From the NCBI RefSeq assembly GCF_003347015.1, contig NZ_PNFB01000001.1, positions 310,001 through 374,000 of the forward strand: a stretch of DNA of 64,000 nucleotides, read 5' to 3'. A program made the position numbers and the translations under genes. This document shows, piece by piece, positions 33,271 through 41,954 of the stretch; positions within the stretch are counted from its first letter, which is position 1, and each line of letters starts with the position of its first letter. This DNA is from Brachybacterium sp. YJGR34. GTDB lineage: Bacteria > Actinomycetota > Actinomycetes > Actinomycetales > Dermabacteraceae. Under the pieces are notes generated by a model. That model did not search any database. It was not told the DNA's origin and worked only from the letters and a program-made list of their open reading frames with translations.

Positions 33271-35838
33271 TCAGCGCCGCGCGGCCCGCGTGGTCCGAGC
33301 CGTCGCCGGGGCGGTCCACGGATCCTCCGGCCAGGGATGCTTGGGGTAGCGCCCGCGCATCTCCTTGCGCACCTCCCGGTAGGGACCGTCCCAGAAGGAG
33401 CGCAGATCGTCGGTGACGGCGAGGGGCCGACGGGCCGGGGACAACAGGTGGAAGAGCACCGGCACCCGGCCACGGACCAGGCGCGGTGTCTCGGCCAGCC
33501 CGAACAGCTCCTGCAGCTTGACCGCGACCACCGGCCGTCCGTCCTCCGCATCCGGCGCGGGATAGGCGATGCGGGCGCTGCCGCCGGAGGGGACCGCGAG
33601 CCGCTCGGGCACCAGTGCGTCGAGCTCCGCGGCCTCGGGCCAGGGCAGCAGGTGCCGCAGACCGCCGGCGACGTCGATCCTCTCCAGGCGGGTGGTGCGC
33701 GCCGAGAGCTGCGGGGCGAGCCATGTCTCGAGCCCGTCCAGCAGGGAGACCTCGTCCATCGCCGGCCATGGCGCGCCGAGCTCGCGACGGACCAGGGCGA
33801 GGCGTGACCGCAGCTCCCGAGCTCCCTCGGTGGGGGAGAGCGCGTCCAGGCCGCGGTCGCGGACGTGGGCGAGGATCGCGGGCACCGTGTCCTGGGCGGT
33901 GGCGGCGACCGGCGTGGAGGACAGCTCGATCGCGCCGAGCGCGCGACGGCGCCGTGCCCGCACCGCCCCGCCCTCGAGCACGGCCGTGCGCTCCTCGACC
34001 AGCAGCCCCCCGCCCAGCAGCAGCGCGTCCTCCTCGGTGAGCGGGGCCGCGGTGCGCAGCACCGCCCCGGTGCCGTCGGCCGCACGGCCCTCCGCGCGCT
34101 GCACCTCCCAGACCGCGAGCCACTCCGCGCCCAGCAGGGAGCTGCCCTCGGGGAGCGCGGCGCGGGTGCCGGAGGCCAGGAGATAGGAGCGGGAGCCCGC
34201 TCCGGTGCGCCGCGCGATCCGCTCGGGGCGGGCGAGGGCGAGGACCGCACCGGCCTGCTCGGCGGGTCCGGGCGCGGCGACGGGGGCGGGGCGGGGACCG
34301 GCGGGCGCCTCCCGGGCGATCCGTGTCAGGCGTCGGCTCTCCCGCCGCCAGCGCTCGACGCCCGGGGCCCGGCCGGAGCGCAGCTCCTGCAGCAGACGGG
34401 GGAGATCGGCGCCGACGGCGCGATGGTCGTCGGAGATCGCGGCGACCACCTCGGCCGCGGCGCGGGCGGCCTCCGGGCCGGGCAGGCGCGCGGCGCCGTC
34501 CCGCAGCGCCCGTGCCTCCCGCACGCCGATCGGCAGGGCGGCGACCTCGGTGCCGGTCGCCGTGGGCCGCCCGCCCGAGTCCACCAGACCCATCGCGTGC
34601 AGCGTCCGCTCCGCCGCGGCGATCTCCGTGCGCGGCGGTGGCGTGAGCAGCGGCAGGCCCTCGCCGCGGGGCGTGCCCCAGCAGGCCAGCCACAGCGCGG
34701 CATCGGTGAGGTCCGCGGCGGTGATCTCCGGCGGGGACTGCGCGGGCATGCCCGCGAGGTCGGACTCGGCGTAGACGCGCACGGCCGCCCCGGGCCCCTG
34801 GCGGGCGGCGCGGCCGGCGCGCTGCTCGGCCGCGGCGCGCGAGGCGCTGAGCGTGACCAGGCCCGTCATGTCCCGGCCGCGGTCCCGCCGCACCTCCCGG
34901 GACAGTCCCGCATCGATCACGAGATGCACCCCCGGGACGGTCAGGGAGCTCTCGGCGAGCGCCGTCGAGACCACGATCCGCGCCCGCTCGCCGGGGCGTC
35001 GGCCGCCGGTGGCGCGGTCCTGCTCCGCTGCGGGCAGCCGCCCGTGCAGGGGCAGCACCTCGACCTCCTCGCCGACGAGGGAGCGCAGGCGCGCCACCGT
35101 CTCGTCGACCTCCCGGGCGCCGGGCACGAAGACGAGGGCGTCGGTGGCGTGCTCGCGCTGGGCACGGGCGGCGGTGCGGGCGAGGTGGTCGAGGTACTCG
35201 CGGGTCACCCCGCGCGCGTCGAGCCGCGGCGCGGGGGAGGGGGCGTGGGAGATGCTCAGCGGGTGCAGGGCGCTGGGGACCTCGACGATCGCCGCGCCGT
35301 CCAGCACACCGGCCACGGCATGCGCGTCGAGGGTCGCGGACATCGCCCCCACCAGCAGGTCCTCCCGCAGCTGCCGGGCCTCGGCGAGCATCCCCAGCAG
35401 CAGGTCCGTCTCCAGGGAGCGCTCGTGGACCTCGTCGAGCAGCACGGCGCCGACGCCCGGCAGGGACGGGTCCCGCAGCAGGCGCCGCAGCAGCACCCCC
35501 GGGGTGAGCATCTCCAGCCGCGTCGCGGACCCGACCTCCCGCTGCCCCCGCACCGTGAAGCCCACCGGCCCGCCCAGCGCGCTGCCGTCGAGCTGGGCGA
35601 CGCGGCGCGCCGCCGCCCGCACGGCGACCCGCCGCGGCTGGGTGACGAGCGTGAGCCCTTCGGCGAGGTTCGCGACCAGCGGCGGGACCAGGGTGGTCTT
35701 GCCGGTGCCGGGCGGCGCGGTGATCACCATGGCGCCCGTCGCGGCCGCCGTCTCGAGCTCCGCGCGGGCGGCGGCGACGGGCAGGCCGGTGCCGAGAGCG
35801 GCGAGATCGAAGCGGTGCGGGGCAGGCGGGGCGGGCAT
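33271..35838 (-). CDS. hrpB: ATP-dependent helicase HrpB
   Basis: A DEAH-box-type helicase, 855 residues (E. coli HrpB is about 809). Walker A APPGTGKTT lies near 40-48, the DEVH box in VLLDEVHERSLETD, motif III SAT in GAMSATLDAHA, and motif VI as QRAGRAARQGPG. The C-terminal HrpB domain includes the end YPKHPWPEDPW, a hallmark of the family. No ribosome site is well placed before the ATG at 35838, since GGGAGG abuts it; CATGAT ends 6 nt upstream, so it may be leaderless. The cellular role of HrpB is not well defined. Confidence 0.92.
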   Translation of the reverse strand: MPAPPAPHRFDLAALGTGLPVAAARAELETAAATGAMVITAPPGTGKTTLVPPLVANLAEGLTLVTQPRRVAVRAAARRVAQLDGSALGGPVGFTVRGQREVGSATRLEMLTPGVLLRRLLRDPSLPGVGAVLLDEVHERSLETDLLLGMLAEARQLREDLLVGAMSATLDAHAVAGVLDGAAIVEVPSALHPLSISHAPSPAPRLDARGVTREYLDHLARTAARAQREHATDALVFVPGAREVDETVARLRSLVGEEVEVLPLHGRLPAAEQDRATGGRRPGERARIVVSTALAESSLTVPGVHLVIDAGLSREVRRDRGRDMTGLVTLSASRAAAEQRAGRAARQGPGAAVRVYAESDLAGMPAQSPPEITAADLTDAALWLACWGTPRGEGLPLLTPPPRTEIAAAERTLHAMGLVDSGGRPTATGTEVAALPIGVREARALRDGAARLPGPEAARAAAEVVAAISDDHRAVGADLPRLLQELRSGRAPGVERWRRESRRLTRIAREAPAGPRPAPVAAPGPAEQAGAVLALARPERIARRTGAGSRSYLLASGTRAALPEGSSLLGAEWLAVWEVQRAEGRAADGTGAVLRTAAPLTEEDALLLGGGLLVEERTAVLEGGAVRARRRRALGAIELSSTPVAATAQDTVPAILAHVRDRGLDALSPTEGARELRSRLALVRRELGAPWPAMDEVSLLDGLETWLAPQLSARTTRLERIDVAGGLRHLLPWPEAAELDALVPERLAVPSGGSARIAYPAPDAEDGRPVVAVKLQELFGLAETPRLVRGRVPVLFHLLSPARRPLAVTDDLRSFWDGPYREVRKEMRGRYPKHPWPEDPWTAPATARTTRAARR

Positions 35839-35961
35839 CCTCCCATCATGCCGCGTGCCTCGGGCCCCGGATCGCCACCTGGTGTTCATGCCCGGATCCC
35901 CGGCTGTTCGCCGGTCGATGCTGTGATGCGCCCGTCCCTCCCGCGATCCCCAGGAGTCCCC

Positions 35962-38661
35962 GTGCGCCCCGATGCCGTCCCCTGCCGCCTGGCAGCTCTC
36001 ACCGGGGCGTTCGTCCTCGCCCTGCCGCTGGTCGGTCTCGCCGTGCTGGCCCCGTCGGCCCCCGCCCTCGCCGCGGACGCCGACGTGCGGATCTCCGAGG
36101 TCGAGTCCGACGACCCCGCCGGTGGCGAGGACTGGGTGGAGCTGGTCAACACCGGCGCCGAGGAGGTGGACCTCTCCGGCTGGTTCCTCACGGACGACGA
36201 CTCCCGGACCTGGACCATCCCCGCGGGCACCGTCATCGCCCCCGGCGAGCTGCTGGTGCTCGACCACGCCGACGCCGCCGCGGGCGGCTTCGACTTCGGG
36301 CTCGGGAAGGATGATGCGGCGCGGCTGATCGCGGCCGACGGCACCACCGTCATCGACGAGCTCGCCTGGACCGAGCACGCGTCCACCACCTACATCGTGA
36401 TTGACGACGAGGTGGTCGCCGCGCAGGAGCCCACCAAGGGCACCGAGAACTCCGGCGCATACGTCCCGCCGCCGGCCCCCGAGGAGCACGAGGACGCCGA
36501 CCGGGTCCGGATCACCGAGGTCACCTCGCGCGAGGACTGGGTCGAGCTCACCAACGTCTCGGACGTCGCGGTGGACCTCACCGGCTGGTACCTGCTGGAC
36601 GAGAAGGACATCCCGGCGGAGATCCCCTTCGAGATCCCCGCCGGCACCGTCCTCGCCCCCGGGGAGCGGTTCGTCGCCGAGGGCATGGCCTTCGGTCTGG
36701 GCAAGGGCGACCAGGCCCGGCTGTTCGCCCCGAACGGCGTCGAGGCCGACGTCGCCGCCTGGCCGGCGGACTCCCACGCGGACCCGACCTGGCAGCTGTG
36801 CGGCACCGGGGACGGCGAGCACTCGATGAGCCACCTGCCCACGAAGGGCGCCGCCAACGCCTGCGGCGACGTGGTGATCCACGAGATCGCCTCCTCCGGG
36901 GACGACTTCGTGGAGCTCGCGAACCTCGGCGAGGAGGCCGTGGACCTCTCCGGCCACGGGATCCTCGACGCTCAGGACGACCACGTCCACACCCTTCCCG
37001 AGGGCACCGTCCTCGCCCCCGGAGAGCTGCTCCTGATCACCGGGGACCAGCTGGGCTTCGGCCTGGGCGGCGAGGACGCCGTGCGCCTCCAGGATCCCGC
37101 CGGCGCCGTGCTCGGGGAGCTGACCTGGACCGAGCACGCGGAGGCCTCGCTCGCGCTGTGCGCGGGCGAGCACCTGGTCGCGGCGACGGCGACGCCCGGG
37201 GAGGCCAACGACTGCGGTCCCGACGAGGAGCCGATCGCCGAGACGCCGCTGCCCACCGACGGGGAGCTGGTCGTGCTCGATGCGGAGAGCGACCACGGTG
37301 AGGATCTCTCGGGCCTGGATCTGCAGATCCTCCCGGACGGCGACCGGGTGCTGTGGGCCGTGAACAACGACGCCGGGCAGATCTCCCGTCTGCAGGAGGG
37401 AGAGGACGGGCTCTGGGCCGCGAGCGAGGGATGGCCCGCCGGCGGGAAGGCGACCCGCTTCGCCGACGACACCGGCACCCCCGACGGCGAGGGCATCTCC
37501 GTGGGCGCCGACGGCCGCCTCTACGTCGCCGCCGAGCGGGACAACGACGCCAAGGGCACCTCCCGCAGCACCGTGCTCGCCTACGATCCCTCGGCCGATG
37601 GCGAGGTCCTCACGGCGTCCTCGGAATGGGACCTGACCGCGCTGCTGCCCGCCACCAGCGCGAACGGGGGAGCGGAGGGCATCGAGATGGTGCCCGCGAA
37701 CGCGCTCGCCGGACTGGGCGTCGAGATCCCGGCCGCGGAGGCCTACGGGTTCGTCGCCCTCGAGGACACCGGCGACGTGTACGCCCTCGCCCTCCACACC
37801 GGCGGCGAGGCGACGCTGCTGGCCACGCTGGAGTCCCCGCTGGACGGCCTGATGGCGCTGGACCACGACCCGTCCACGAACACCCTGTGGGCCTTCGCCG
37901 ACGAGGGCCTGGGCGGCGCGTCGGTGCGCTACGACCTCGACGCCGGGGCCGAGGCCCCGGAGGTCCTCGCCCGGGCCGACGGCATTCCCGCCTCCCTCGC
38001 GAACGAGGGCGTGGCGCTCGAGCCCATCGAGGTCTGCACCGACGGGGTCCGCGGCGCCTGGTTCGCCGACGACGCCGACACCGACGGCCATGCCCTGCGC
38101 GGCATCGGCCTGCTGGACGCCTCGTGCGATGCCGAGCTGATCGCTCCGACGCCGGGCGAGGAGGAGACCACGGATCCCGAGGAGGGAGTGATCCCCGACG
38201 ACGGCGGGCCGCCGGCGGTGGAGGAGGACGAGGAGCTGGCCACGGGAGGCAGGGACCCGGTCGGCGACGACGAGAGCCCGGCGGGGGAGGATCCCGCGGG
38301 TGAGCTGCCCGCACCGGGCGACGGTCAGGACGAGGCAGCAGAGAAGGAGGCTCCGTCGGCCGGTGACGAGGAGACCCCGGCGGTGCAGGGCAGGGGCCCG
38401 GACGGCGAGGAGTCCCCGGCGGTCGGTGCGGCCCCGTCACCGGAGGAGGGGAGCGGCACCGGGACCGATGATGCGGGCACGGTGCAGGTCCCGGCGGGCG
38501 GCGCGCAGCCCATCGTCGTCGACGACGGCTCCGTCACCACCGGGTCCGAGGACGCGAGCGAGCTCGCCCGTACCGGAGTGGGCGCCGAGGGGCCGGCCGC
38601 CGCGGCCCTGGTGCTGCTCACCGCGGGAGCCTGGCTGGTGCGCCGCGCCGCCCGGCGCTGA
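35962..38661 (+). CDS. Cell-wall-anchored protein with three lamin-tail domains and LAXTG sorting signal
   Basis: A large surface protein of 899 residues. A signal peptide (1-37, ending APALA) is followed by three lamin-tail domains at about 40-145, 180-300 and 305-415, each with a VELxN-(x)-VDLSG core. Next comes a domain of about 290 residues resembling a propeller-type esterase-like fold (ILPDGDRVLWAVNNDAGQIS). A Glu/Asp/Gly/Pro-rich linker leads to LARTG (868-872), a hydrophobic helix and a basic tail. LAXTG is the class E sortase signal of actinobacteria. The GTG at 35962 has CAGGAG upstream and gives the best signal peptide. Confidence 0.82.
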   Translation: MRPDAVPCRLAALTGAFVLALPLVGLAVLAPSAPALAADADVRISEVESDDPAGGEDWVELVNTGAEEVDLSGWFLTDDDSRTWTIPAGTVIAPGELLVLDHADAAAGGFDFGLGKDDAARLIAADGTTVIDELAWTEHASTTYIVIDDEVVAAQEPTKGTENSGAYVPPPAPEEHEDADRVRITEVTSREDWVELTNVSDVAVDLTGWYLLDEKDIPAEIPFEIPAGTVLAPGERFVAEGMAFGLGKGDQARLFAPNGVEADVAAWPADSHADPTWQLCGTGDGEHSMSHLPTKGAANACGDVVIHEIASSGDDFVELANLGEEAVDLSGHGILDAQDDHVHTLPEGTVLAPGELLLITGDQLGFGLGGEDAVRLQDPAGAVLGELTWTEHAEASLALCAGEHLVAATATPGEANDCGPDEEPIAETPLPTDGELVVLDAESDHGEDLSGLDLQILPDGDRVLWAVNNDAGQISRLQEGEDGLWAASEGWPAGGKATRFADDTGTPDGEGISVGADGRLYVAAERDNDAKGTSRSTVLAYDPSADGEVLTASSEWDLTALLPATSANGGAEGIEMVPANALAGLGVEIPAAEAYGFVALEDTGDVYALALHTGGEATLLATLESPLDGLMALDHDPSTNTLWAFADEGLGGASVRYDLDAGAEAPEVLARADGIPASLANEGVALEPIEVCTDGVRGAWFADDADTDGHALRGIGLLDASCDAELIAPTPGEEETTDPEEGVIPDDGGPPAVEEDEELATGGRDPVGDDESPAGEDPAGELPAPGDGQDEAAEKEAPSAGDEETPAVQGRGPDGEESPAVGAAPSPEEGSGTGTDDAGTVQVPAGGAQPIVVDDGSVTTGSEDASELARTGVGAEGPAAAALVLLTAGAWLVRRAARR

Positions 38662-38722
38662 GCCGGCCGCGTCCCGGGGCTCACCGCCGCCCTACGCGCC
38701 GGCCCGGCGTCGAGGCGGCCTC

Positions 38723-38776
38723 GAGCTGGTGATCTGGTCGCGTTCGGCCGTTCAGACGGGACCGTATGACCAGCTC
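38723..38776. terminator. Imperfect 21-bp hairpin between convergent surface genes
   Basis: Arms 38723-38743 and 38756-38776 match as reverse complements at 17 of 21 positions, starting with GAGCTGGT and ending with ACCAGCTC, around a 12-nt loop. It sits between the convergent lamin-tail and lipoprotein genes, where it could terminate both. There is no T-tract. Confidence 0.5.
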
Positions 38777-38800
38777 GGCGACTCCACCGGGCGGGCCCGG

Positions 38801-39325
38801 TCAGTCGATGAGGTCGAACTCGACCTGTTCGGTGTCGCCGCAGACGCTGGTCACGGAGATCGTCCAGAGATCGATCGTGACGCTCTCGCCGATCGTGACG
38901 GGCTCCACCGATCGCGGCGCGCCGTCGCCGATCGTGGCGACCAGCTCGGCGCTCTCGCCGTCGATCGCCTCCAGCTCGACGGTGAGGGTCTCCCCGGCGC
39001 GCTCGGGCAGCGCAGGGTTCGCCGGTGCCCCGGCCTCGAGGAAGTAGGCGCCCTCACCGGTGCAGGAGGGCGGTGGAGTGAAGCCCTCGGGCGCGGGCGT
39101 GGCCGGGTAGGGGTCCTGCGGAACCGCGGCGGCCGTGGCGCCGCCCGCGTCGGAGGCGCCGCCGCCGTCGGAGCTCGCGGTGCCGCCGCCGTCGGACGCC
39201 TCGAGCGCGGAGCTCTCCGGTGCGGGGTCGTCGCCGCCGCTGCACCCGGCGAGCAGGGTCAGCGCGAGCAGCGCACCGGCCAGACCGGCGCGGGACGGAC
39301 GGGGGCGGAGGCCTCGAGGGGACAC
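38801..39325 (-). CDS. Hypothetical lipoprotein
   Basis: A 174-residue lipoprotein. The signal peptide VSPRGLRPRPSRAGLAGALL ends in a LLAGC lipobox. A Gly/Ser/Asp/Ala-rich stretch of about 45 residues follows. The remaining ~100 residues form a small folded domain with two cysteines (PPPSCTGEG and SVTSVCGDTE) that could make a disulfide. GAGGA precedes the GTG at 39325. I do not recognise the domain. The gene is divergent from the HicA-like gene and convergent with the lamin-tail gene. Confidence 0.7.
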   Translation of the reverse strand: MSPRGLRPRPSRAGLAGALLALTLLAGCSGGDDPAPESSALEASDGGGTASSDGGGASDAGGATAAAVPQDPYPATPAPEGFTPPPSCTGEGAYFLEAGAPANPALPERAGETLTVELEAIDGESAELVATIGDGAPRSVEPVTIGESVTIDLWTISVTSVCGDTEQVEFDLID

Positions 39326-39430
39326 GCGGTTCCTCACGATCAGAGGGATGACGACGGTGGCCACGGTACTGGACCGCGGTCGCATGCCACCATCGGAGGC
39401 GGCGGACCGACGAGCAGGGAGGCGGCAGCG

Positions 39431-40198
39431 ATGGCGGAGACGACGGACGGGCGCGGGGCGCCGCGCCCCACGCCGCGGGCGCTGAAGGGCCGCACCGATC
39501 CGGCCCGCGCCGTGCGGCCGGTCGACTGGAGCGCGACCGGGAAGCGGCCCGTCCCGCCGCCCTCGACGCCGAGCGCGGGCCCGTCGGCCCGCCTGCCGCG
39601 CCGCCGTGCCGAGAGCATCGAGCCGCCGCGGCCGCTGCCGGCGCCCCCTCCCGATGCGGTGCACACGCTGCGCGCCGAGGATCCGCGCCCCCTGCCGCGT
39701 CCGCTGCGGATCGCGGACGCGGACATCCGGACCGTGGGCGTGAGCGGGCTCGGCACGGAGCAGATCGTGCAGGCCGTCGCCGACCCGGAGGACGCCTGGA
39801 CCGCCGATGCCGGCGCCAGCGACCATTTCCTGCGCGGCGAGGTCGTGGTGCAGGTGCGCCGCGCGGACAACGCCGTGATCGGTCTGTTCTCCGCCCGTTA
39901 CGCGCTCTCGGTGCGACCGGAGGAGTACGAGCCGGCCCTGGACATCGCCGAGGACGCCGCCGGGCCGAGCGTCCGCGGTGGGCGTGGCACTCGTCACCCC
40001 ACCACGCGACGGGAGCTGCTGCGGCGCATGGAGGTGGCCGGATTCGTCCTCACCCCCGGCGCCGGGCACGGGAAGGTCACGCATCCGGACCATCCCGGAC
40101 TCGTGCTGGCCTTCGCCTCGACGCCCTCGGAGCGGCGGTTCACCCGGCATGCGGTGGCACAGATCCGGCGTGTCTTCGGGATCGATCTGCGGCGCTGA
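39431..40198 (+). CDS. Hypothetical protein with C-terminal HicA-like domain
   Basis: A 255-residue protein. Residues 1-95 are Pro/Arg-rich and probably disordered. Residues 100-170 (GLGTEQIVQAVADPEDAW then VVVQVRRADNAVIGLFSARY) vaguely resemble a DUF4258-like small fold. Residues 190-255 look like the HicA mRNA-interferase fold: RRELLRRMEVAGFVLTPGAG, His213 in GAGHGKVTHPDHPG, and a final helix. No HicB antitoxin is adjacent. GGGAGG precedes the ATG. The HicA resemblance is my reading by eye and would need profile comparison. Confidence 0.6.
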   Translation: MAETTDGRGAPRPTPRALKGRTDPARAVRPVDWSATGKRPVPPPSTPSAGPSARLPRRRAESIEPPRPLPAPPPDAVHTLRAEDPRPLPRPLRIADADIRTVGVSGLGTEQIVQAVADPEDAWTADAGASDHFLRGEVVVQVRRADNAVIGLFSARYALSVRPEEYEPALDIAEDAAGPSVRGGRGTRHPTTRRELLRRMEVAGFVLTPGAGHGKVTHPDHPGLVLAFASTPSERRFTRHAVAQIRRVFGIDLRR

Positions 40199-40228
40199 CC
40201 AGCATCGTCGTGGTGCAGACAGAAAAGT

Positions 40229-40256
40229 GCCCCGGCCCGTCCCCACGAGCCGGGGC
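40229..40256. terminator. Hairpin between convergent HicA-like and DUF4352 genes
   Basis: GCCCCGGC (40229-40236) pairs with GCCGGGGC (40249-40256) across a 12-nt loop, downstream of the plus-strand gene and well after the end of the minus-strand gene at 40410. An A-run precedes it on the plus strand, giving T-residues for a minus-strand transcript. Confidence 0.65.
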
Positions 40257-40409
40257 CATCCCTTTCCCCCGCGTCCCGGATCTGCGGACTCCGCCTCCTC
40301 CTCAGTCAGCGGATCCTCCGGTAACGCGTTGAGACGAGTCTGCACACCTTTGCCTGGAATGCACTGCGCCGGCGCTGTCCATTCCCTGTGAAGGCGTCCT
40401 CCGCGGGCC

Positions 40410-41105
40410 TCAGCCGACGGGGATGACCATCTCCTCGCCGCCGGTGCCGACCTCGTCGGTGTAGCTCACGGACTCCAGCTCCATGTCCTCCGGGACGTCC
40501 GCGTACAGCAGCGCCGTGGCCTCCTCGCCGGGGGCGATCTCCGGGCCGGAGGTGGAGAAGGAGCCGAACACCAGGCGGTGCTGCTGGCCGTCGGTGTCGT
40601 AGAAGCGGAACAGGTCGCTGGAGAGCCCCACCTCCTCGTCCCCCTCGTTGGTGATCGTCACGGCGACCCCGATGAACTTGCCGTTCTCGGTCTCGATGGT
40701 CTCGTCGGTGGTCTCGAGGGTGGTGCCCTCCTCGGGCGTGGAGACCGAGATGGAGACGGTCGCGCCACCGGTGGGGTCCTCCGTCGGGTCATCGCTCGGA
40801 TCGTCGGTGGGCGTCTCGATCGGGCCGTCGGTCGGCTCGTCCTCGGTCGGCTCGTCCTCGGTCGGCTCGTCCTCCGTCGGCTCCTCGTCGGTGGTGACGC
40901 TCGTCGTGCTCGTGGGCTCCGAGCCTCCGCGGTCGGACAGGACGAAGAAGCCGACGCCGACGGCCGCCACCACCACGGCGATGAGGAGCAGGCAGCCGCA
41001 GGCCAGGCCGATGTACAGGGGGGTCCTGTTCTTCGCCGGCGGCGCGGGCGGCGCGGGCTGCGCAGGCGGCGCGGACGGCCCGCCGAGGCCGTAGGGGTTG
41101 CTCAT
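40410..41105 (-). CDS. Membrane-anchored DUF4352-type protein
   Basis: A 231-residue protein. A Pro/Ala-rich cytoplasmic N-terminus (1-28) is followed by one membrane helix (about 30-57, PLYIGLACGCLLLIAVVVAA). An extracellular Thr/Glu/Pro-rich stretch includes the tandem repeat PTEDE three times. The C-terminal ~110 residues form a DUF4352-like immunoglobulin-type domain (GVAVTITNEGDEEVGLSSDL then FRFYDTDGQQHRLVFG). GGAGGAG precedes the ATG. Such proteins are usually of unknown role at the cell surface. Confidence 0.8.
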   Translation of the reverse strand: MSNPYGLGGPSAPPAQPAPPAPPAKNRTPLYIGLACGCLLLIAVVVAAVGVGFFVLSDRGGSEPTSTTSVTTDEEPTEDEPTEDEPTEDEPTDGPIETPTDDPSDDPTEDPTGGATVSISVSTPEEGTTLETTDETIETENGKFIGVAVTITNEGDEEVGLSSDLFRFYDTDGQQHRLVFGSFSTSGPEIAPGEEATALLYADVPEDMELESVSYTDEVGTGGEEMVIPVG

Positions 41106-41199
41106 GGTCTCCTCCGAGGTGACGTCGAACTCGTGTGCTCACGCTATCGGTCACGCCCCGGCGGCGCGAACGTCGATGCCGACGGAGGGGCGGGAGACC

Positions 41200-41856
41200 T
41201 CACCCGGTGCGGTCGGCGGCGTCCCGCACGCTCAGCGACAGATGCCCCAGGGCGCGCAGGACCTGCATCAGCCGGTCGAAGGCGATCGTGCCGGCCACCA
41301 CCCGCAGGACCACGACGTCATCCGAGGGCGCGGACTCCTCCGTCCCCTGCTCGCCCCGGAGGGAGGCGAGGTCCCGCCGGGCGATCCGGGCGACCGGCTC
41401 GGCATAGGTCATCAGCAGGTCGGGATCGGTGGGCATCTCCCAGCGCTCGAGCGCGGCCAGCAGGTCGTCGAGCGCGCGGCGCGGGACGGAGTCGATGTCG
41501 GGCCAGTCCAGGCGCTCCAGGAGCACCGCGACCGAAGGGTGCTCGGGCCGGCCGGTCCCGGCCCCGGTGCCGTCCACCTCCGCGTGCAGGGCGATCGCCT
41601 GCGCCTCCTCGAGGGCGCGCAGCACCGGCTGCTCCGGATCGTCGAGCAGCGCCGTGAGCCGGCCGATGCGCGCGATCGGGGCGTCGGCGATCTCGCGCAG
41701 CACCTGGATCAGCTGGAGGCGCTCGAGGTGGCGCGCCCCGTACTCCTGGCGGGTCGCCGTCAGTCGCTCGCCGGGCGGCAGCAGGCCCTCGCGCCGGTAG
41801 TACTTGATCGACGCCGTGCTGCAGCCGCTCGCCGCGGCCAGCTCGCTCAGCAGCAT
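41200..41856 (-). CDS. MerR family transcriptional regulator
   Basis: A 218-residue MerR-type regulator. The winged helix-turn-helix spans residues 1-70 (LSELAAASGCSTASIKYYRR then LPPGERLTATRQEYG). The long C-terminal part is helical and lacks a clear Cys metal site, so it probably binds an organic effector or senses another signal. GGAGGAG precedes the ATG. It is divergent from a DUF2306 membrane protein, and two dyads with GATAG/CTATC half-sites lie between them, consistent with local regulation. Confidence 0.87.
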   Translation of the reverse strand: MLLSELAAASGCSTASIKYYRREGLLPPGERLTATRQEYGARHLERLQLIQVLREIADAPIARIGRLTALLDDPEQPVLRALEEAQAIALHAEVDGTGAGTGRPEHPSVAVLLERLDWPDIDSVPRRALDDLLAALERWEMPTDPDLLMTYAEPVARIARRDLASLRGEQGTEESAPSDDVVVLRVVAGTIAFDRLMQVLRALGHLSLSVRDAADRTG

Positions 41857-41888
41857 GCTCCTCCTCCGGGCTCTCCGTGGCCGTGGTG

Positions 41889-41945
41889 GATAGTGCGGCG
41901 ACCAGCCACTATCTTGATGGCGCCGCGGGGGATAGCGTCACTATC
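41889..41945. promoter_or_regulatory. Two dyads with GATAG/CTATC half-sites in the MerR/DUF2306 intergenic region
   Basis: Dyad one is GATAGTG (41889-41895) with CACTATC (41907-41913). Dyad two is GATAG (41931-41935) with CTATC (41941-41945). The repeated half-site suggests one dimeric regulator binding twice, most likely the adjacent MerR protein. TATCGT at 41942-41947 may be the -10 box of the DUF2306 gene and lies inside dyad two. Confidence 0.6.
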
Positions 41946-41954
41946 GTAGGCCTC

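Noticed and set aside
33865..35925. Plus-strand frame running through hrpB into the lamin-tail gene
   Set aside because: It is antisense to hrpB, has low-complexity Arg/Gly/Ala content and precedes a good GTG start with ribosome site and signal peptide at 35962.
33271..38091. Very long open frame of about 1600 codons on the minus strand extending hrpB across the lamin-tail gene
   Set aside because: Only the part below 35838 has helicase motifs. The rest is antisense to a gene with a clear signal peptide, domains and sorting signal, and open antisense frames are common at this GC content.
39431..40198. A complete HicAB toxin-antitoxin system
   Set aside because: No HicB-like gene lies next to it, and the HicA resemblance is only in the last 65 residues.
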